Both the position numbers and the translations under genes were made by a program. A model generated the notes under the pieces. The model had not been told where the DNA came from. It made no database searches and saw only the letters and a list, made by a program, of their open reading frames with translations. Shown here piece by piece: positions 1-11,784 of a stretch of 64,000 nucleotides of DNA (its first letter is position 1; each line of letters starts with the position of its first letter). Location of the stretch: the NCBI GenBank assembly GCA_948099385.1, contig CANUEZ040000151.1:4100001-4164000 (forward strand), written 5' to 3'. The stretch is from Fasciola hepatica. Taxonomy: Eukaryota > Platyhelminthes > Trematoda > Plagiorchiida > Fasciolidae.

Positions 1-890
1 TCTTGATAAAAACTTGTCAGACCGTTGAATAAGTAGTTAACGGGAGGTTGTTGTTCCATTCATATCGACTTCAGGTCGTGTTCAACTGAGACTGTAACAA
101 CAACATGAACGAAAACAATAAGAAAACGATCATTATCAAAGCAGTACCGTTTCCTTTCTTTGTACCTTAGAGGGCCGTCATCTACGGACACACTCCGATC
201 GTAAGGTCAGCAGCAAAATGTGATAGAAGATTAACGTAGGCATAACTCAACGGTTGAGTTAGTGTAGTCCGATGGAGTAAAATGCTACTGACTCGACGTG
301 ATTTGTAGGTTGCACTTCGCGAGGCGAACACAGATGAGGAAAGTGGTTATCTCTCAACCGTGGCTTCTAAGTTTTGTAAGTAGCATATCCTTCCGATTTG
401 ACAGGAATGTTGTACGCGGTGTTCATATCAGACTGTGTTTTCCGGTGATAATTCCTGGATGCTGCAAGCGTAAATTTTAATAGATCTTTCCTATTTATAT
501 CATAATAAAATGGCGCCCTATACCTCGCTACTACGTGCTAGTTACTATAGAAAAAATTGTGCAGTTTTGTGTGAATTCACTCATGTTCGAGACCAAATAC
601 GTGCTTATGCAACCCCCATAAGCAGTTGTTACATTACCTGTGAATGACCCACTGGAGTGAACCGCTGGATAGATTACCACAATCGGATTAGGACGCTGTC
701 AAAGTGAGCTTCTGTCATGGACATTGGAATGCACTTTCAAGCATGCTACACACCACTTAAGATGTTTAAAGTGGGCTTATCCAGTGGGACGCGACTTCAC
801 TGATTGGCACATGCTCAGGTCGACTGATTTAACCTTGTGCGAAGATTCATCCTGCCATTTGGATTGTGCTGCCCCAGCTGTTCACCTGTG
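1..890. other. Unassigned non-coding DNA
   Basis: No long reading frame, RNA gene or recognisable repeat was seen. Short open frames here carry no recognisable motif. Base composition is mixed, becoming more GC-rich towards the right end. Confidence 0.5.
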
Positions 891-891
891 A

Positions 892-951
892 TGAGGGCAA
901 GGTGCTGAAACAGATATCTGAATGAGGGTAGGAATAAATCCCTTGCCCTCA
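892..951. repeat. Short inverted repeat (11-bp perfect stem, about 38-base loop)
   Basis: TGAGGGCAAGG at 892-902 is the exact reverse complement of CCTTGCCCTCA at 941-951. The loop holds a second small GGGTAGGAATAAATCCC-like foldback. The surrounding 800-1220 stretch is more GC-rich than its neighbours, so the hairpin may belong to an unrecognised old insertion. No terminator or RNA family is recognised. Confidence 0.55.
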
Positions 952-1714
952 CCCAGTTTGATCTCACTCCACCCCGTTGGATGTTAAATGTTATCACCAC
1001 ATCCACAACCCCCCTGGATGGCCATGGCGACGTAGATGTAACTCAAAGTCGCCCGAACTAAGGCCCGAACTCATAAGCCTTGCAAACATTGAACTGAAAT
1101 GCTCCCACTAACACGCAGACGTTGACGGCCCTGCTACTGCATTCACTGAACCGGCCCATTTGGTCTGTCCTGACAGACGCACTGAAGTCATCCATGATGC
1201 TCAGGTGTGCGGTTGATGTAATTACAGTTTGACGTACGTGAAAAGGTGTGTGCGAAAGCCACTGTGCAGAAGCGAGAATTCAATTGCCAGTTGATGCATA
1301 CAGTTCCGTATTTTCGTTGTAAAAGAGGCTTTCTTACTTGGCGTTCGGGTACCATTTCTCTGGTGACCCGACAGCCAAATATGCCAAAGACAATCAAGCA
1401 CCTTGCCCCGGTTGATGGGAGGGTCACACAACTTGTCAGGTCTAGTCAACAAGTCTTCTTCATAAAAGGAAAAACAAATAGGGACGGTGTGCTGATATTT
1501 TATCAAAAAGTCTGACTGTCTTTACAACGTGGTATCATTCATCCAGAATGCCGTGTCCCTTTGTACCTGGTAACATTCAGATGATTTCTTGAGTAATTCT
1601 GTTGTGGATAGTTAAATGAGACACCATACCTTTAATTTCTTGTTTCACGGTGGTTTGGACGAGTGAATAATGTGATCTCGTCGAGAAATATCTGAAGCTT
1701 TGTGGTGTAGACTC

Positions 1715-1785
1715 CTTGCTCAGCTAGCTGAGTGCATATGAGTGACTCACGCAGGTGTTCGACTCCCATCGAAGTATGCAATATT
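1715..1785 (+). repeat. tRNA-derived SINE head or tRNA pseudogene (tentative)
   Basis: A box-like TAGCTGAGTGC (1725-1735) is followed by B box-like GTTCGACTCC (1757-1766), both close to the pol III internal promoter consensus. The boxes are only about 32 bases apart, too close for an intact tRNA, so this is at best a deleted tRNA-like head. No cloverleaf can be drawn with confidence. Confidence 0.3.
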
Positions 1786-1789
1786 TATT

Positions 1790-2905
1790 ATTAAGATAGT
1801 GTCATAACTTCCGAATTTTTCTGTATCAGATCTGATTATTGCAACGTAAATCAATATGGGCCAGCCTAATACATGCATGGGGCAAATCCATTAATTGATC
1901 ATAAAAAACAACTCAAAACCAAAAACGGCCTGTGATTTTCTCAAGAACGGAATTCGTGCACGTGAACAGAACATTTTTCTCTCCATAAGGGAACTAGGTG
2001 ATTTTAAGTACGTTCAAAAAGGAAGTAGCCATGATTTGATAAATGGAGCTGACCTGTTTATCTGGCATAGGCAAATGGTTGACAATGCGATACAAAAGTA
2101 ATTTGTTGGTTCGTCATCTGTGTTTCATCAGTTTACAAGCTACCGAATAAATGAATAGTTGTTTTCACAAATAAACATTTAGATTTTATTATCATTTGGT
2201 TTGTAGCTTACCTGCTCAAACAGGACTAAACGAAGAAATTAAAGTCTTCTAGGTTACATGAAACCACCGCATAACCACCCAGTTAGTCTCAAATACTTAG
2301 CTATATGTTCACGAGAGAACAAAACACCACACCGGAGGCTGTATATTGGAGTGGATTGTGACTTTGAAAACCAAAATAATATGTTCAAATTCGCAGCTGG
2401 TGGGCCCAACTGTTCAGCATATGAATTTCAAACAGCTATACCTGATACCGTAAGGCAAAAATACGAAACAGTAGAATAGATTGGGTTGAAAGCTATGAAA
2501 ACGCATTTGTGTGTGAACAGTCCTGCTGGTAACAACATATGACTTGTTATCCATCAGTTCATTAGCGGCTGAAGTGCCTACACATTGGTAAAGCAAGTCA
2601 ACAAGTGTCACACTACATCAAACATCTTGTAACACTCGACGACATAATTCAATGAGGCCACACTGAATGACGTCAAATTGCCGATTTTTCCGACTGCAAG
2701 ACACCTAATTGCTGCAGGTCCCCACGTTGACCTGAACTGGCCTTTCAGTGTAATATTGCGCAGTCCAATGCCGAAGCTATTGGCACTCACTGAAGCGACG
2801 ATTATTGCGATGCCTCAGTCAGCACTTTATTTGCTGTACCAGGAACCTACCAAACCCAACTCTACCTTAAATAACTCGCAGCAAGATCCTTCTATCCTGT
2901 TTGCT
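1790..2905. other. Unassigned non-coding DNA
   Basis: AT-rich sequence with only short chance reading frames. No repeat family or RNA gene recognised. Confidence 0.45.
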
Positions 2906-2908
2906 CTA

Positions 2909-2929
2909 CATATATATATGTATATATAT

Positions 2930-2988
<59 letters not shown>

Positions 2989-2990
2989 TG
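2909..2990. repeat. TA dinucleotide microsatellite
   Basis: An alternating TA tract broken by a few TATG units. It produces the Tyr/Ile or Met-rich reading frame across it, which is not a gene. Confidence 0.97.
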
Positions 2991-3925
2991 TACACATTCA
3001 AATACATTTATAAGTTCTTACTATATCATATAAATACTGAAATGAGTTCGGTTAAGAATAAGAAGACTTAGCGAAAAGATTGCTTCTCACGGCATACGTC
3101 TTCTTTCTGTTTTGATAGGTTAGATAAAAGGGACCAGGTGCTCAGACTGAGAACACGGATAAAAACAATTCCAAAAGTAATTAATGTTCTCGTTGTAAGT
3201 CTTGTCTTCCTACGTATCCTATATTTTCTGTCTCCGCACACCGAAAAGTATAACACAGTGGTACGGCGCTTCTACATTTAGAGTCTAACGAAAAGGAAGA
3301 GACAGGATGCGCCAGCATTGGAACTCGAGATTACAGGAATGTGCGTCCATGACGGTGACCGTTTAACGCTAGCCTGACATTTTGAGGTGCTTTTTACCAA
3401 AGACAGAATTAAAGAACGTCACTGAAAATATAACAGGCTCGAAAGATGTAAAATTTTAATGAAGTCATCCGGGCTGTGCATAGTTTTAGCAGTTACATTT
3501 GGAGGGGTATAATTTATAGCAGAAACCAGAACGATTGTTGATCTATGATTGTCTTAGGCGATCTCAAGACTTTAAATAAATAATCGTTCTCTCATGTATC
3601 ACCATTTTCAAACAATCCAGATATATGCACTCAGACAGTGACCCTTCAAAGTAAATAAGTTTGTTGATCAGTGGTACGATGTAAACCAGGAGAACCAGTC
3701 TGTAACTGTACTTGAACGAAATTCTTTTAAACCTACTCTGTTTTTCTGCGACGACTTTTGATTCGAAAAGTTCGCATACAGGTGTGTCAACTACCACCTT
3801 ACCAAAAATAGACGAGGAGTTTGAGCATGAAGCAGACAGTTCGACTTATCCAGGGAAAAATTCATAGGACGGTAAGAAATGCTATTGAATCCACTTTTAG
3901 ACCCATAGCAAAAATAAGCAGCTGG
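2991..3925. other. Unassigned non-coding DNA
   Basis: No supported gene or repeat. Open frames on both strands are under 80 codons and lack motifs. Confidence 0.45.
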
Positions 3926-5000
3926 TTACGAAAAATAGTGAACTGGATTTTTGATAATTAAAAGGCAAAGCCCAGGCTCGCTCCCAATTTTATTCCGGAT
4001 GATCTTAAGGATTACGTAACCACTTTCATCGAGGATGATGGACTTTAACTCGTACAAGGTTTCGAAGACTCTTCCATCCTCGTAGACTGGCCTCACTAAT
4101 AGACCCCGGAAATTTTTAATTGGTTTCGTGTTTGCACCCAGAGTGGGCGAGTCCTTGGTCTCGATTTTCTGGTACAGTAGCCACATTTTGGTGAGGTAGG
4201 CTGTACGTATGGAAGCTTTATGTTGATATTCTGTGGTCCTCATCCAGTTTTTCTGAATATTCGGGAGCTAAACTCACTCACGGTTCTGATGTATGATTCC
4301 ACGGTCTGCTTCTCTTGCAGCTGTGATCTATCATCTTTGAAACTAAAACCCAGACCATCACTGAGGTTCAGCTTGATTTTCCTGACGTCTTTCCAGTGGT
4401 GCATGTTTCCCTCAGTCTTGTTGAAATTAAACATTTTCTTATTGATAAACATCACACTAATCCATTTAGTACTCTAGTTGTTGTGATTTCTGTCATATTC
4501 ATTACGATTCTGAAATTCGCTTCCAGCCATGCAAGGCGTTTATTTCATCTTTCTGTGCAGCAGATGTGGTTAGGAGCGTAGAGGTTGCTGTAGACGCCGA
4601 ATGATCACTTTCAGTTACAAGGACTTCTGTATCTTCGATTCACTATTCATTTGGCTCGAAAAACCACGCAAGAATGTTCTTCTGGCCTGCATGAAGTTCC
4701 AGTTTTGCATTCCAAGCTTTTCTTTTCACTATGGGGTGAGTGAGATCCTTCAAAATGCTCTGAATAACTATTATAGATCAAGAAACTCTTGGAAATCAGG
4801 CGCATGCATATCCCCGGGTATTTTTGTGCAATTAGTTTCCTTTGTTCCAGCTCAGACAGCCGTCAGCCTCCTTCCATCGTCGGTTTTCATAAATGAGAGG
4901 TCACTGCTTCTGATCACAGTGTGCAGCCTGAATAAACTTTGTTCGTGAATTACATGTCACGTGAACAATGTTCAATACACACATTACTGAGTATCAAAAA
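3926..5000 (-). pseudogene. Decayed coding-like stretch, product not recognised
   Basis: Several minus-strand frames follow one another with protein-like composition, separated by stops and frame changes. Reading from high to low coordinates: a frame with TDDGRRLTA near 4870, shifting into SELEQRKLIAQKYPGICMR near 4800-4855; a Ser/Thr-rich piece containing TSAAQKDEINALHGWKRISE near 4500-4600; a 71-codon frame (4455-4240) with KIKLNLSDGLGFSFKDDRSQ; then an overlapping 105-codon frame (4243-3926) with SPTLGANTKPIKNFRGLLVR. Charged and polar residues are balanced, unlike typical chance frames in this AT-rich DNA. I recognise no family. It could be a broken retrocopy of a host gene, or the gag/ORF1-like part of an old element. 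Chance is not excluded. Confidence 0.35.
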
Positions 5001-7470
5001 TGCGTCATTAGCAATCGAGACCGTTGCGTGTGCAAACCATTTGGGAGTTTTTGCTATTCTTTTCAGGATTGAGTTTAAAAGTGTTTCGCACCCGCTTATA
5101 CACGTTTCCTGAGATAAATCGAATTATCCGTTTCTTGCTCAGAGTCAGAGTACATATTTGATGAAGTAATGGGTTGACACGTTAGCATGCTAAGTTTTTA
5201 CGCTAAGTGGTTTGAATCATAAGTAATCGCAGAAAAACAGGAAAATAGTGCATGTTTAATAGAATTTTGTGCTGTATATCTGTTTCTGTTAGTTGATCAC
5301 ACTCATTCCAGCCAAGAATGATCAGCCCTCGAGGCAGTGCTATGCGAAAAACATAGTTCTAACATAATCTCACATCACACAATTCCAATACATAAAAAAA
5401 TGTCATGCAACCGCTTAGCTTGGACAGTCCATCAAATCATACAACTTTTTTATCCATCAATCGTGTTGGCCATATTAGAAATTCATTCTCCATGCCAGGT
5501 CAGCTATATCCAGTAGACAAAGTTATTGAGAATATGATATCTCACGGTCTGGTGTCCTAAAACGTGCACATTTGATTCAGACGCCTTGTGCAATGCATTC
5601 TTTTTAAACAGATTTTCGGCAAAAACCGCATACGTCTTGACTGCACAGTATATTTTCCCCCGTGGTTCTACACAAAATGTTCTGCTAATTTCCCTTTAAA
5701 ATCATTGAGTTCAGCCGGTGTAACGACGAAGATAAATACGGTTCCGTGAATCAAGTAATCTGTCCTTGAAAACTCGTTCCGATCGGAATGCAACACCCAA
5801 CTTTATTGTCATTTCGGTGGTTTCTATTGGTCACGTACAACATATATCTGCTTGTATTTTGCCGTTTTTTTATATTTGTATGGAGTAGCATGCCTACATT
5901 TTGACTCTAAACAAGAGGAAATAGACGAGAACACAAGCACACACACAAAGACCACCTTAAGTCGCTCCACTTTCGGTAAGCACAAAGAAGAGATAAGTTC
6001 CAATAAGTATCAACGGGTGAATGACAATAAAGGAGACCAACTAATTGCATATTTTCGAAATTAGCTCAGAATCTAATCCCTCCTCAATGGTCGGGACCTG
6101 AATCAGATCAATAATTGGGAAGCTTTTGCAGAGATCCATTCAAAAGGTGAGGTGGCTGAACGCAGAAAACGTTGACGAACGGGCGTGACAAATCTTCGTT
6201 TAATGAAAATGGTTGGGTCCTGAAATGTCTTGTTGGTAAGGGCTAGACAAGACCGCACTGGCTGATAAAAGAGTTCAGTCAAAAGATATAAATCTGGCAA
6301 CCAAACGCAGGCAAACATGAAACAAGTTAAGAAGAACATGTTGAAAAGAGGATTCGAAGGTAACTAACTGCGGTGTCTGAAACTGCGTTTGAAAAGATAA
6401 AAGATTCTGTTTTTCGATGAAATATTGCATGTTAGTTGTCCGTCATACTGTACTGTTAATCTACAGAGCTCATTCTAGATATTCATTTGGAATTTATGGG
6501 AAGGAAAGTCTTTGAAAACAGCCTAAGAAGTGCTAAAAATACATTCAAGGTACTTGGAAGGGTTCCATGCTTGAGAAGATGAATTTGTAAAGTCTTCTAG
6601 TTAAGTCGACTGATGTTTGTGTGCCCCCGTGAGATCTCTTCAGGTGGCTAGTTCTCCACTGGTACAATAAAAAGAAAGACGCGCTAGTAGCTCTTGCTTT
6701 TATGCATAAAATTCTTTCGATGAATATATTATTCTCATCGCGTTTTTGAAAAATGCTTATTAGAAGACGGTGCAGTTGAGGTTGTTGAATTCATGAATCG
6801 ATTTTAAATAAAAGAACACAACAATGACTATATCAAGGAATCTCCGGAAATTCGAAATTTTGATGAGAATCACTATTTCAACACACTAACTATGCAATAC
6901 CTGGTGAGAAACTGCGTTTCTGCAGAACCCTGTTGATTTGTAAGCATCTCGTATTTTATGTAATGGAAAACGCAAGTTGACTTTACCATCGCATAAGATC
7001 CAGGCTCCTCGTGCTAGTGATACATTCTGTCAATATATCTCGTATCTGTTGACTTCAGTTACATTTTCCCTTACTCCTTCCCGGAGAAACACTCAGCAAT
7101 CATTACGTATTTGTATACCACTGGAAATTCCCATATCAACAAACGGCTCTGGCACGTGGTTTTGATTCATTTAATTGTCATAGTTGCGCACCCGAATCCC
7201 GCCGGAAAACCACAATGAAATTTCCTGAACCAAGTAATGCAAGGAAGGGTACTTCGTTTTTCAGTAGATCGTAGTTTTGACGTATCCACAGTTCCGATTA
7301 TACATGGAGGTTACTTTAAATATATTACGAGAATAGTGTCGCTTTGTTGTTCCTAAATGTTAGAATCTTTTAAAAAATTATGACTTTATAGTTTTCGCAC
7401 TAAAATTAGGTGAATAAAAATAATTAAAAAAACCATCTTACTTACGCCCACGGGTCTACCCGAAACTCAT
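5001..7470. other. Unassigned non-coding DNA
   Basis: No gene, RNA or repeat family identified. A 78-codon minus-strand frame (6339-6103) begins with a hydrophobic stretch but shows no motif and no supporting splice signals. Confidence 0.4.
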
Positions 7471-7479
7471 GCAGAAGGG

Positions 7480-9420
7480 AACCGTTATGCACGTTTTGTT
7501 CTCGTGCATGACAACAGAAAGGAAGAACTATATACTTTTATATCAGTGCTAACGAACAAGTGGTGATGAGGCTTCGAGATAATAAACCGTGTTTTTACTC
7601 TAATACGGCAAGTAATTATTGCTCAGAATTCAGATGAAATTCTGTTTTTACCACCACCCGTATGCCACAATCATGAAGGAATGTGATCCCCCGAGGGAAA
7701 AAAGAACAAGATTTACCTACATTTAAATAATCCGCATTCAATTAGAAAAACGAAGTCCATGTACATCAATAATCCCTGGATTTGCCCTTATTCTTCAGGA
7801 TGTTTTACAGTCTCTTTGGCTTAGAATCCACGGAGTTGGTCGTGAGATCATTTTTCACATTATGCTTCATCATGGGTTCCATTTTTCCCGTCAATGAACA
7901 GTCAGCGGGTAGCTAGCTGACTACTCTCTTCAGGACAAAAACGTGTTTTTAATAGCGTTCAAGTCTGGGTTATTCGGAAGCAGTTGTTCGAACCGAGCCC
8001 TAAAGTTTTGCATAGTTTCACAAGTTCCGAAATAAATAATGAACGAACGAATTGTTTTGCTTGAATATATTTACAAGCCACTTGTAAAACGTGTCATGAG
8101 TCTTTTTCCTGAAGAACTGTTGCGTACCCAGATGGTATATTTTCGTTGAATTCGTGGACATGTTCAGTCTCAAAGGCAATGAATTTCCAGCTCTTTGAGA
8201 TGCCTATGATCGAAGACCACCAACAAGGCTGATTATGATCTATTGCAATCCAAATCAATAATTTTGCTCGATTTATTATCTTGGTATTCGGCAGCATACT
8301 TTACAGGGTGGATTTCTTACAACAATTGTTCTTTTGTAACCCCTGTACGGTACATCATACGCCAAGCATTCGCCCGCAGAATAAACACATCAACAACGTG
8401 GCAGTCTTCCTTAGTTGAATCCACCGGTGAAACACTTACGTGACCGCGTTTGTTGGGAGCTCAAAGCAGCATTCATATCGCATTTGAAATTGCCCCATCT
8501 TTATCCGTAACAGGAAACAAGATTACCTGGAATATTTTCACTTTGGATTGAGGACAGAGATTTACGGCACCTTTTTTTGAGCAAGACGCGTGAGAGTTCA
8601 CCTTCCATCTGTGTGCTCGATTTTATATCTCTGAAAAGTGTATTTGTGGGAGCTTTTCTGTGAATTACCTAAAAATTTAAGCCCTCATTGACGATAAAAC
8701 GCTGAATAATTCAGAAAATGTCTACTTATAAGCCTTTGAAATTCTACTCTGATCTCGTTTACGGATCTGTCTAGCAAATACAGTATCGTGGGATCATTTC
8801 ATCACTATCATGGTATCCATATAAACAATGCACGAAGCGCTCCAAAATGACCTTGACTCTAAGGCCTACATTGATGTGAATTGGAATTTCCATTTTTCAG
8901 TATTTTTGACTGTCATCAATACTAGGCATTTTTAAATCACAAAAAAAGAAATCTCCCAGACATAAAAGAGTTTTACAGCTCTAATCTCATTTGAACGGAA
9001 GCAACGTGAGATTCCAAAATGGACTCCGCGTTCATGCACAATCCATTCGATTAAAATGCGATTACAGCTGTAAACCAAATGTGGAGTGCTCAAGCATAAG
9101 GATGATTGGGCAGAAGAGTACCGGGTACGCATACCTGACGAGTGGGTTCCGAGTGTTTCCGGAGAAATTTCGTCCCGTGTCCTCCAAGTACAATGCCATA
9201 CTACTCATAGTGAAAGAGTTTTCTTCATATTCTCCTACGGGAGCAGTTACAGGAAACATTGTTTTGCAAATCTACTTTCACTGGACTCATCAAATGGGAA
9301 ATCTTTCCTAATATAACTGAGGATAATTAATTTGATTCTGTTTAATAACTTAACCATGTTTTCATACCTTGGAGACTCTTAGCAACCAAGGTCACACCCA
9401 TTCAGCTATCCGTATTAGCG
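7480..9420. repeat. Long dispersed repeat, copy A
   Basis: This stretch aligns by eye, in the same orientation and order, with 62085-63950 (copy B). Matching blocks include TCCTGAAGAACT followed by TTTCGTTGAATTC (8107-8161, matched at 62888-62931), the GACTACTCTCTTCAGGACA-type block (7919-7938 versus 62531-62550), GTTGAATCCACCGGTGAAAC (8414-8433 versus a TTTGAATCCGCC block near 63190), a CATTTTTCAGTA block (8891-8906 versus 63635-63647), and an AACCAAGGTCACACCCATTC block (9382-9402 versus 63913-63933). The copies are clearly diverged and differ by indels: about 300 bases are present only here (roughly 8980-9300) and about 180 only in copy B. No coding motif is recognised in the shared part. 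An old non-autonomous element or a diverged segmental duplication are both possible. Confidence 0.8.
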
Positions 9421-9424
9421 TATA

Positions 9425-11185
9425 GAATAAGCTTCGATGAGAGGAAACTTTCACTAAATTCATATCATTCACTGATGCTGCGATTCATCTTGGTTAAACC
9501 ACGAAACTCGAACTATATGCTGAGAAAATCTCTCAGTGCATCATTATCAATTACGTCTGTAAGTTGGCTTTGTTTGGCTCTCTTTAAAAAGGAGAATGGA
9601 AGTTGGTTCACAGAAAAGACATCCATATAATGAGAAAAGCAAACCAATGATTCATAGAATAGGTGTATATATACCACCGTGCTTTTCCCAGTCAATGGCT
9701 CAACCAGGTTTTTCAATACAAATAACGATAATAAATCTGGCACCAGATAGTGCAATGCCTGTCCTATTTCTGAGTACATAGTTGACCATTTCAGAGGACC
9801 TATGGAAAAACCAGAGGGTCTACCTTCGGCTCTAGTTACACTTTATCAACCTCTCCCTTGAATCGTTCTTCGTACCTGACTGTAGGCGTCTTGTCACAAA
9901 CCTAAAGAACTGAGTAACCAAAAGGGGAACTAAGAAATTCCGCCCTATAACACTTTTCTTATCGGCACTGAAACAGATTAAAAGAGCTGCATTTGAGTGC
10001 CTTCAAAATACTGTCAGAAGTCCCATCCACAAATCGTAATTTGCGCATCAACCATTGACGCCGTAGTGTGTGTAGTCCATTTTATTGGAAAATCCTTCAC
10101 TGATTAGTGCAAGTCAGTTAGGTGTGCGTTTTTCGATTATACATCGGAGTCTGACAGTGTACCACGATCCATTTTTCTTAAACAAAGAGTATCTTTTAGT
10201 TGCCGTAATTAAGTTTTTAACTGACTAAAAGGCTACTTGTTGGGTAGGATAAAATGACCAAATTTGGAAGAGAAGTTTGCAGATGTCCCTCAAGCAGTGG
10301 CGGAGTTCTCACAGGAGCTGTTCTTTCACCATGCTTATTTACTACTTGAATAAGTGCCTTAATTGTAACCCACTCAGCTCGCATTTCAAGAATGCCGATG
10401 GCATTGTTTTGGTTTGATCTGCCTCCCAGCGGTCCGATTTGAATGAGTTTAACGAGAGACCTGAAGATGTCTAGAATTTTTCTGAGCGGTGTGGTGTTCT
10501 GGTAAAGGATACCAAATATTGACTGCAGTTTATGCTTTGCGATCGCGCTTTATATAAGACACCAGCACCATTACATCTATCCCTGTTGCACGTGTACACC
10601 ACGCGCAATGTATTCTTATGGCTTTAAACGACAACTTGCACTGGTCTTTACATATTGAAAAAGTTGAGAAAAAACTGGGTCGATTTTCCTTGCAAGTTCA
10701 TAAAATCTGATAGCTCAGTACTACCCAGTCCATCATTTCTTATTTCGTGAACCAACGTATATTTCCTATAATTCTATTTTGTTCTGCCTTGATTTTCCTT
10801 GATCTATTGAAAAAGGACTACAACGCCCTTCGCTGAGGAGTGCCAATCTTAAATCTTGTTTCCGGTTTAGACTAAAATAGGAGTCGTATCGGACCCAGCC
10901 GAAAAGCACGTAATTGCATCCATTGGCTTTGCAGAAGACAAAATGGACGACCATTCACACTCACTGCATTGTGATTTCTCTTTTAGTCAGTCCCATCTTT
11001 TGGCCCGTTCCATATTTTTATTATTTGCCTTAAAATTACCGCAGTACATAACTTCTGCAGTTTCGTTTCTGCTTGCCTTTTAACGGGCAACGATAAAGTT
11101 TTATCGGAGCACTTAACCGGTTTCGATGTTCAGAACTTTTCTTCATTTTTCGATGACTGGAAGGTGCTGTACAAATATGTGCAAG
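9425..11185. other. Unassigned non-coding DNA
   Basis: No gene or repeat supported. Two antiparallel frames near 9513-9781 overlap each other and have no motif. Confidence 0.4.
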
Positions 11186-11190
11186 CCGGT

Positions 11191-11191
<1 letters not shown>

Positions 11192-11229
<38 letters not shown>

Positions 11230-11230
11230 T
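11192..11230. repeat. AAT trinucleotide microsatellite
   Basis: An uninterrupted run of about 13 ATA/AAT units. On the minus strand it encodes a poly-leucine run inside an otherwise unremarkable frame. Confidence 0.97.
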
Positions 11231-11514
11231 CACTTTTTCCGCTGTGGATTTCATAAACTGCGTCATATGTAAACTTGCAGGTTTCATTTCTTCGACTGAG
11301 AAAAGTAAAGGAGGTGTTTATATTTCAGAGGCTCTGAATTGGTACTTTTTATCAATTGATTGAAGGTGTATGCACAATTCAGTAAATCACTTCGTTGGTA
11401 GTGCGTTTTTTCAAACCTGGCGATAAAAAGAGACGCTTGACAAACAACAGTATTGTTACGCAAGAAACTATAAATTCACTTCATTAGATATAATGCATTG
11501 ATGCAACGAAACTC

Positions 11515-11780
11515 ACTGACTCCGATTGGCTACGGATGGGCATCTTAAATCTCTGACAATAAAACTGAGGGTAAGAACTTCAAATCCCATCAGTCTCAGC
11601 CAACTTTTGTTTTGTAACCCGCATTACACGGCCATAAGTCTTGCAATCACACCAGAATATGATGGCCTTGGGCAGTATCTTAGGGAAAATCTCATTCACG
11701 GTTGCCACGTACGTATGGGTCCCTGGATTTGTAAGTTCATCCCCCGTACGATGCTGATCCGTAACCAGAGAGCCAAATTA
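11515..11780 (+). repeat. tRNA-derived SINE (probable)
   Basis: TGGCTACGGAT (11527-11537) resembles an A box, and ACTTCAAATCCC (11577-11588) resembles a B box. The spacing of about 50 bases fits a tRNA with a long variable arm, or one carrying small insertions. Between them, CTCTGACAATAAAACTGAGG looks like a degraded anticodon and variable-arm region. The right end is uncertain; following sequence to about 11780 is mildly GC-rich and may be the SINE body. No poly-A or tail repeat is evident. Confidence 0.4.
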
Positions 11781-11784
11781 ATAT

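Noticed and set aside
885..925. Second hammerhead candidate (TGATGAGGGCAAGGTGCTGAAAC)
   Set aside because: The core reads CTGTGATGA instead of CTGATGA, the stem I arms do not pair, and A15.1 has no U partner. Only a stem II-like pairing exists.
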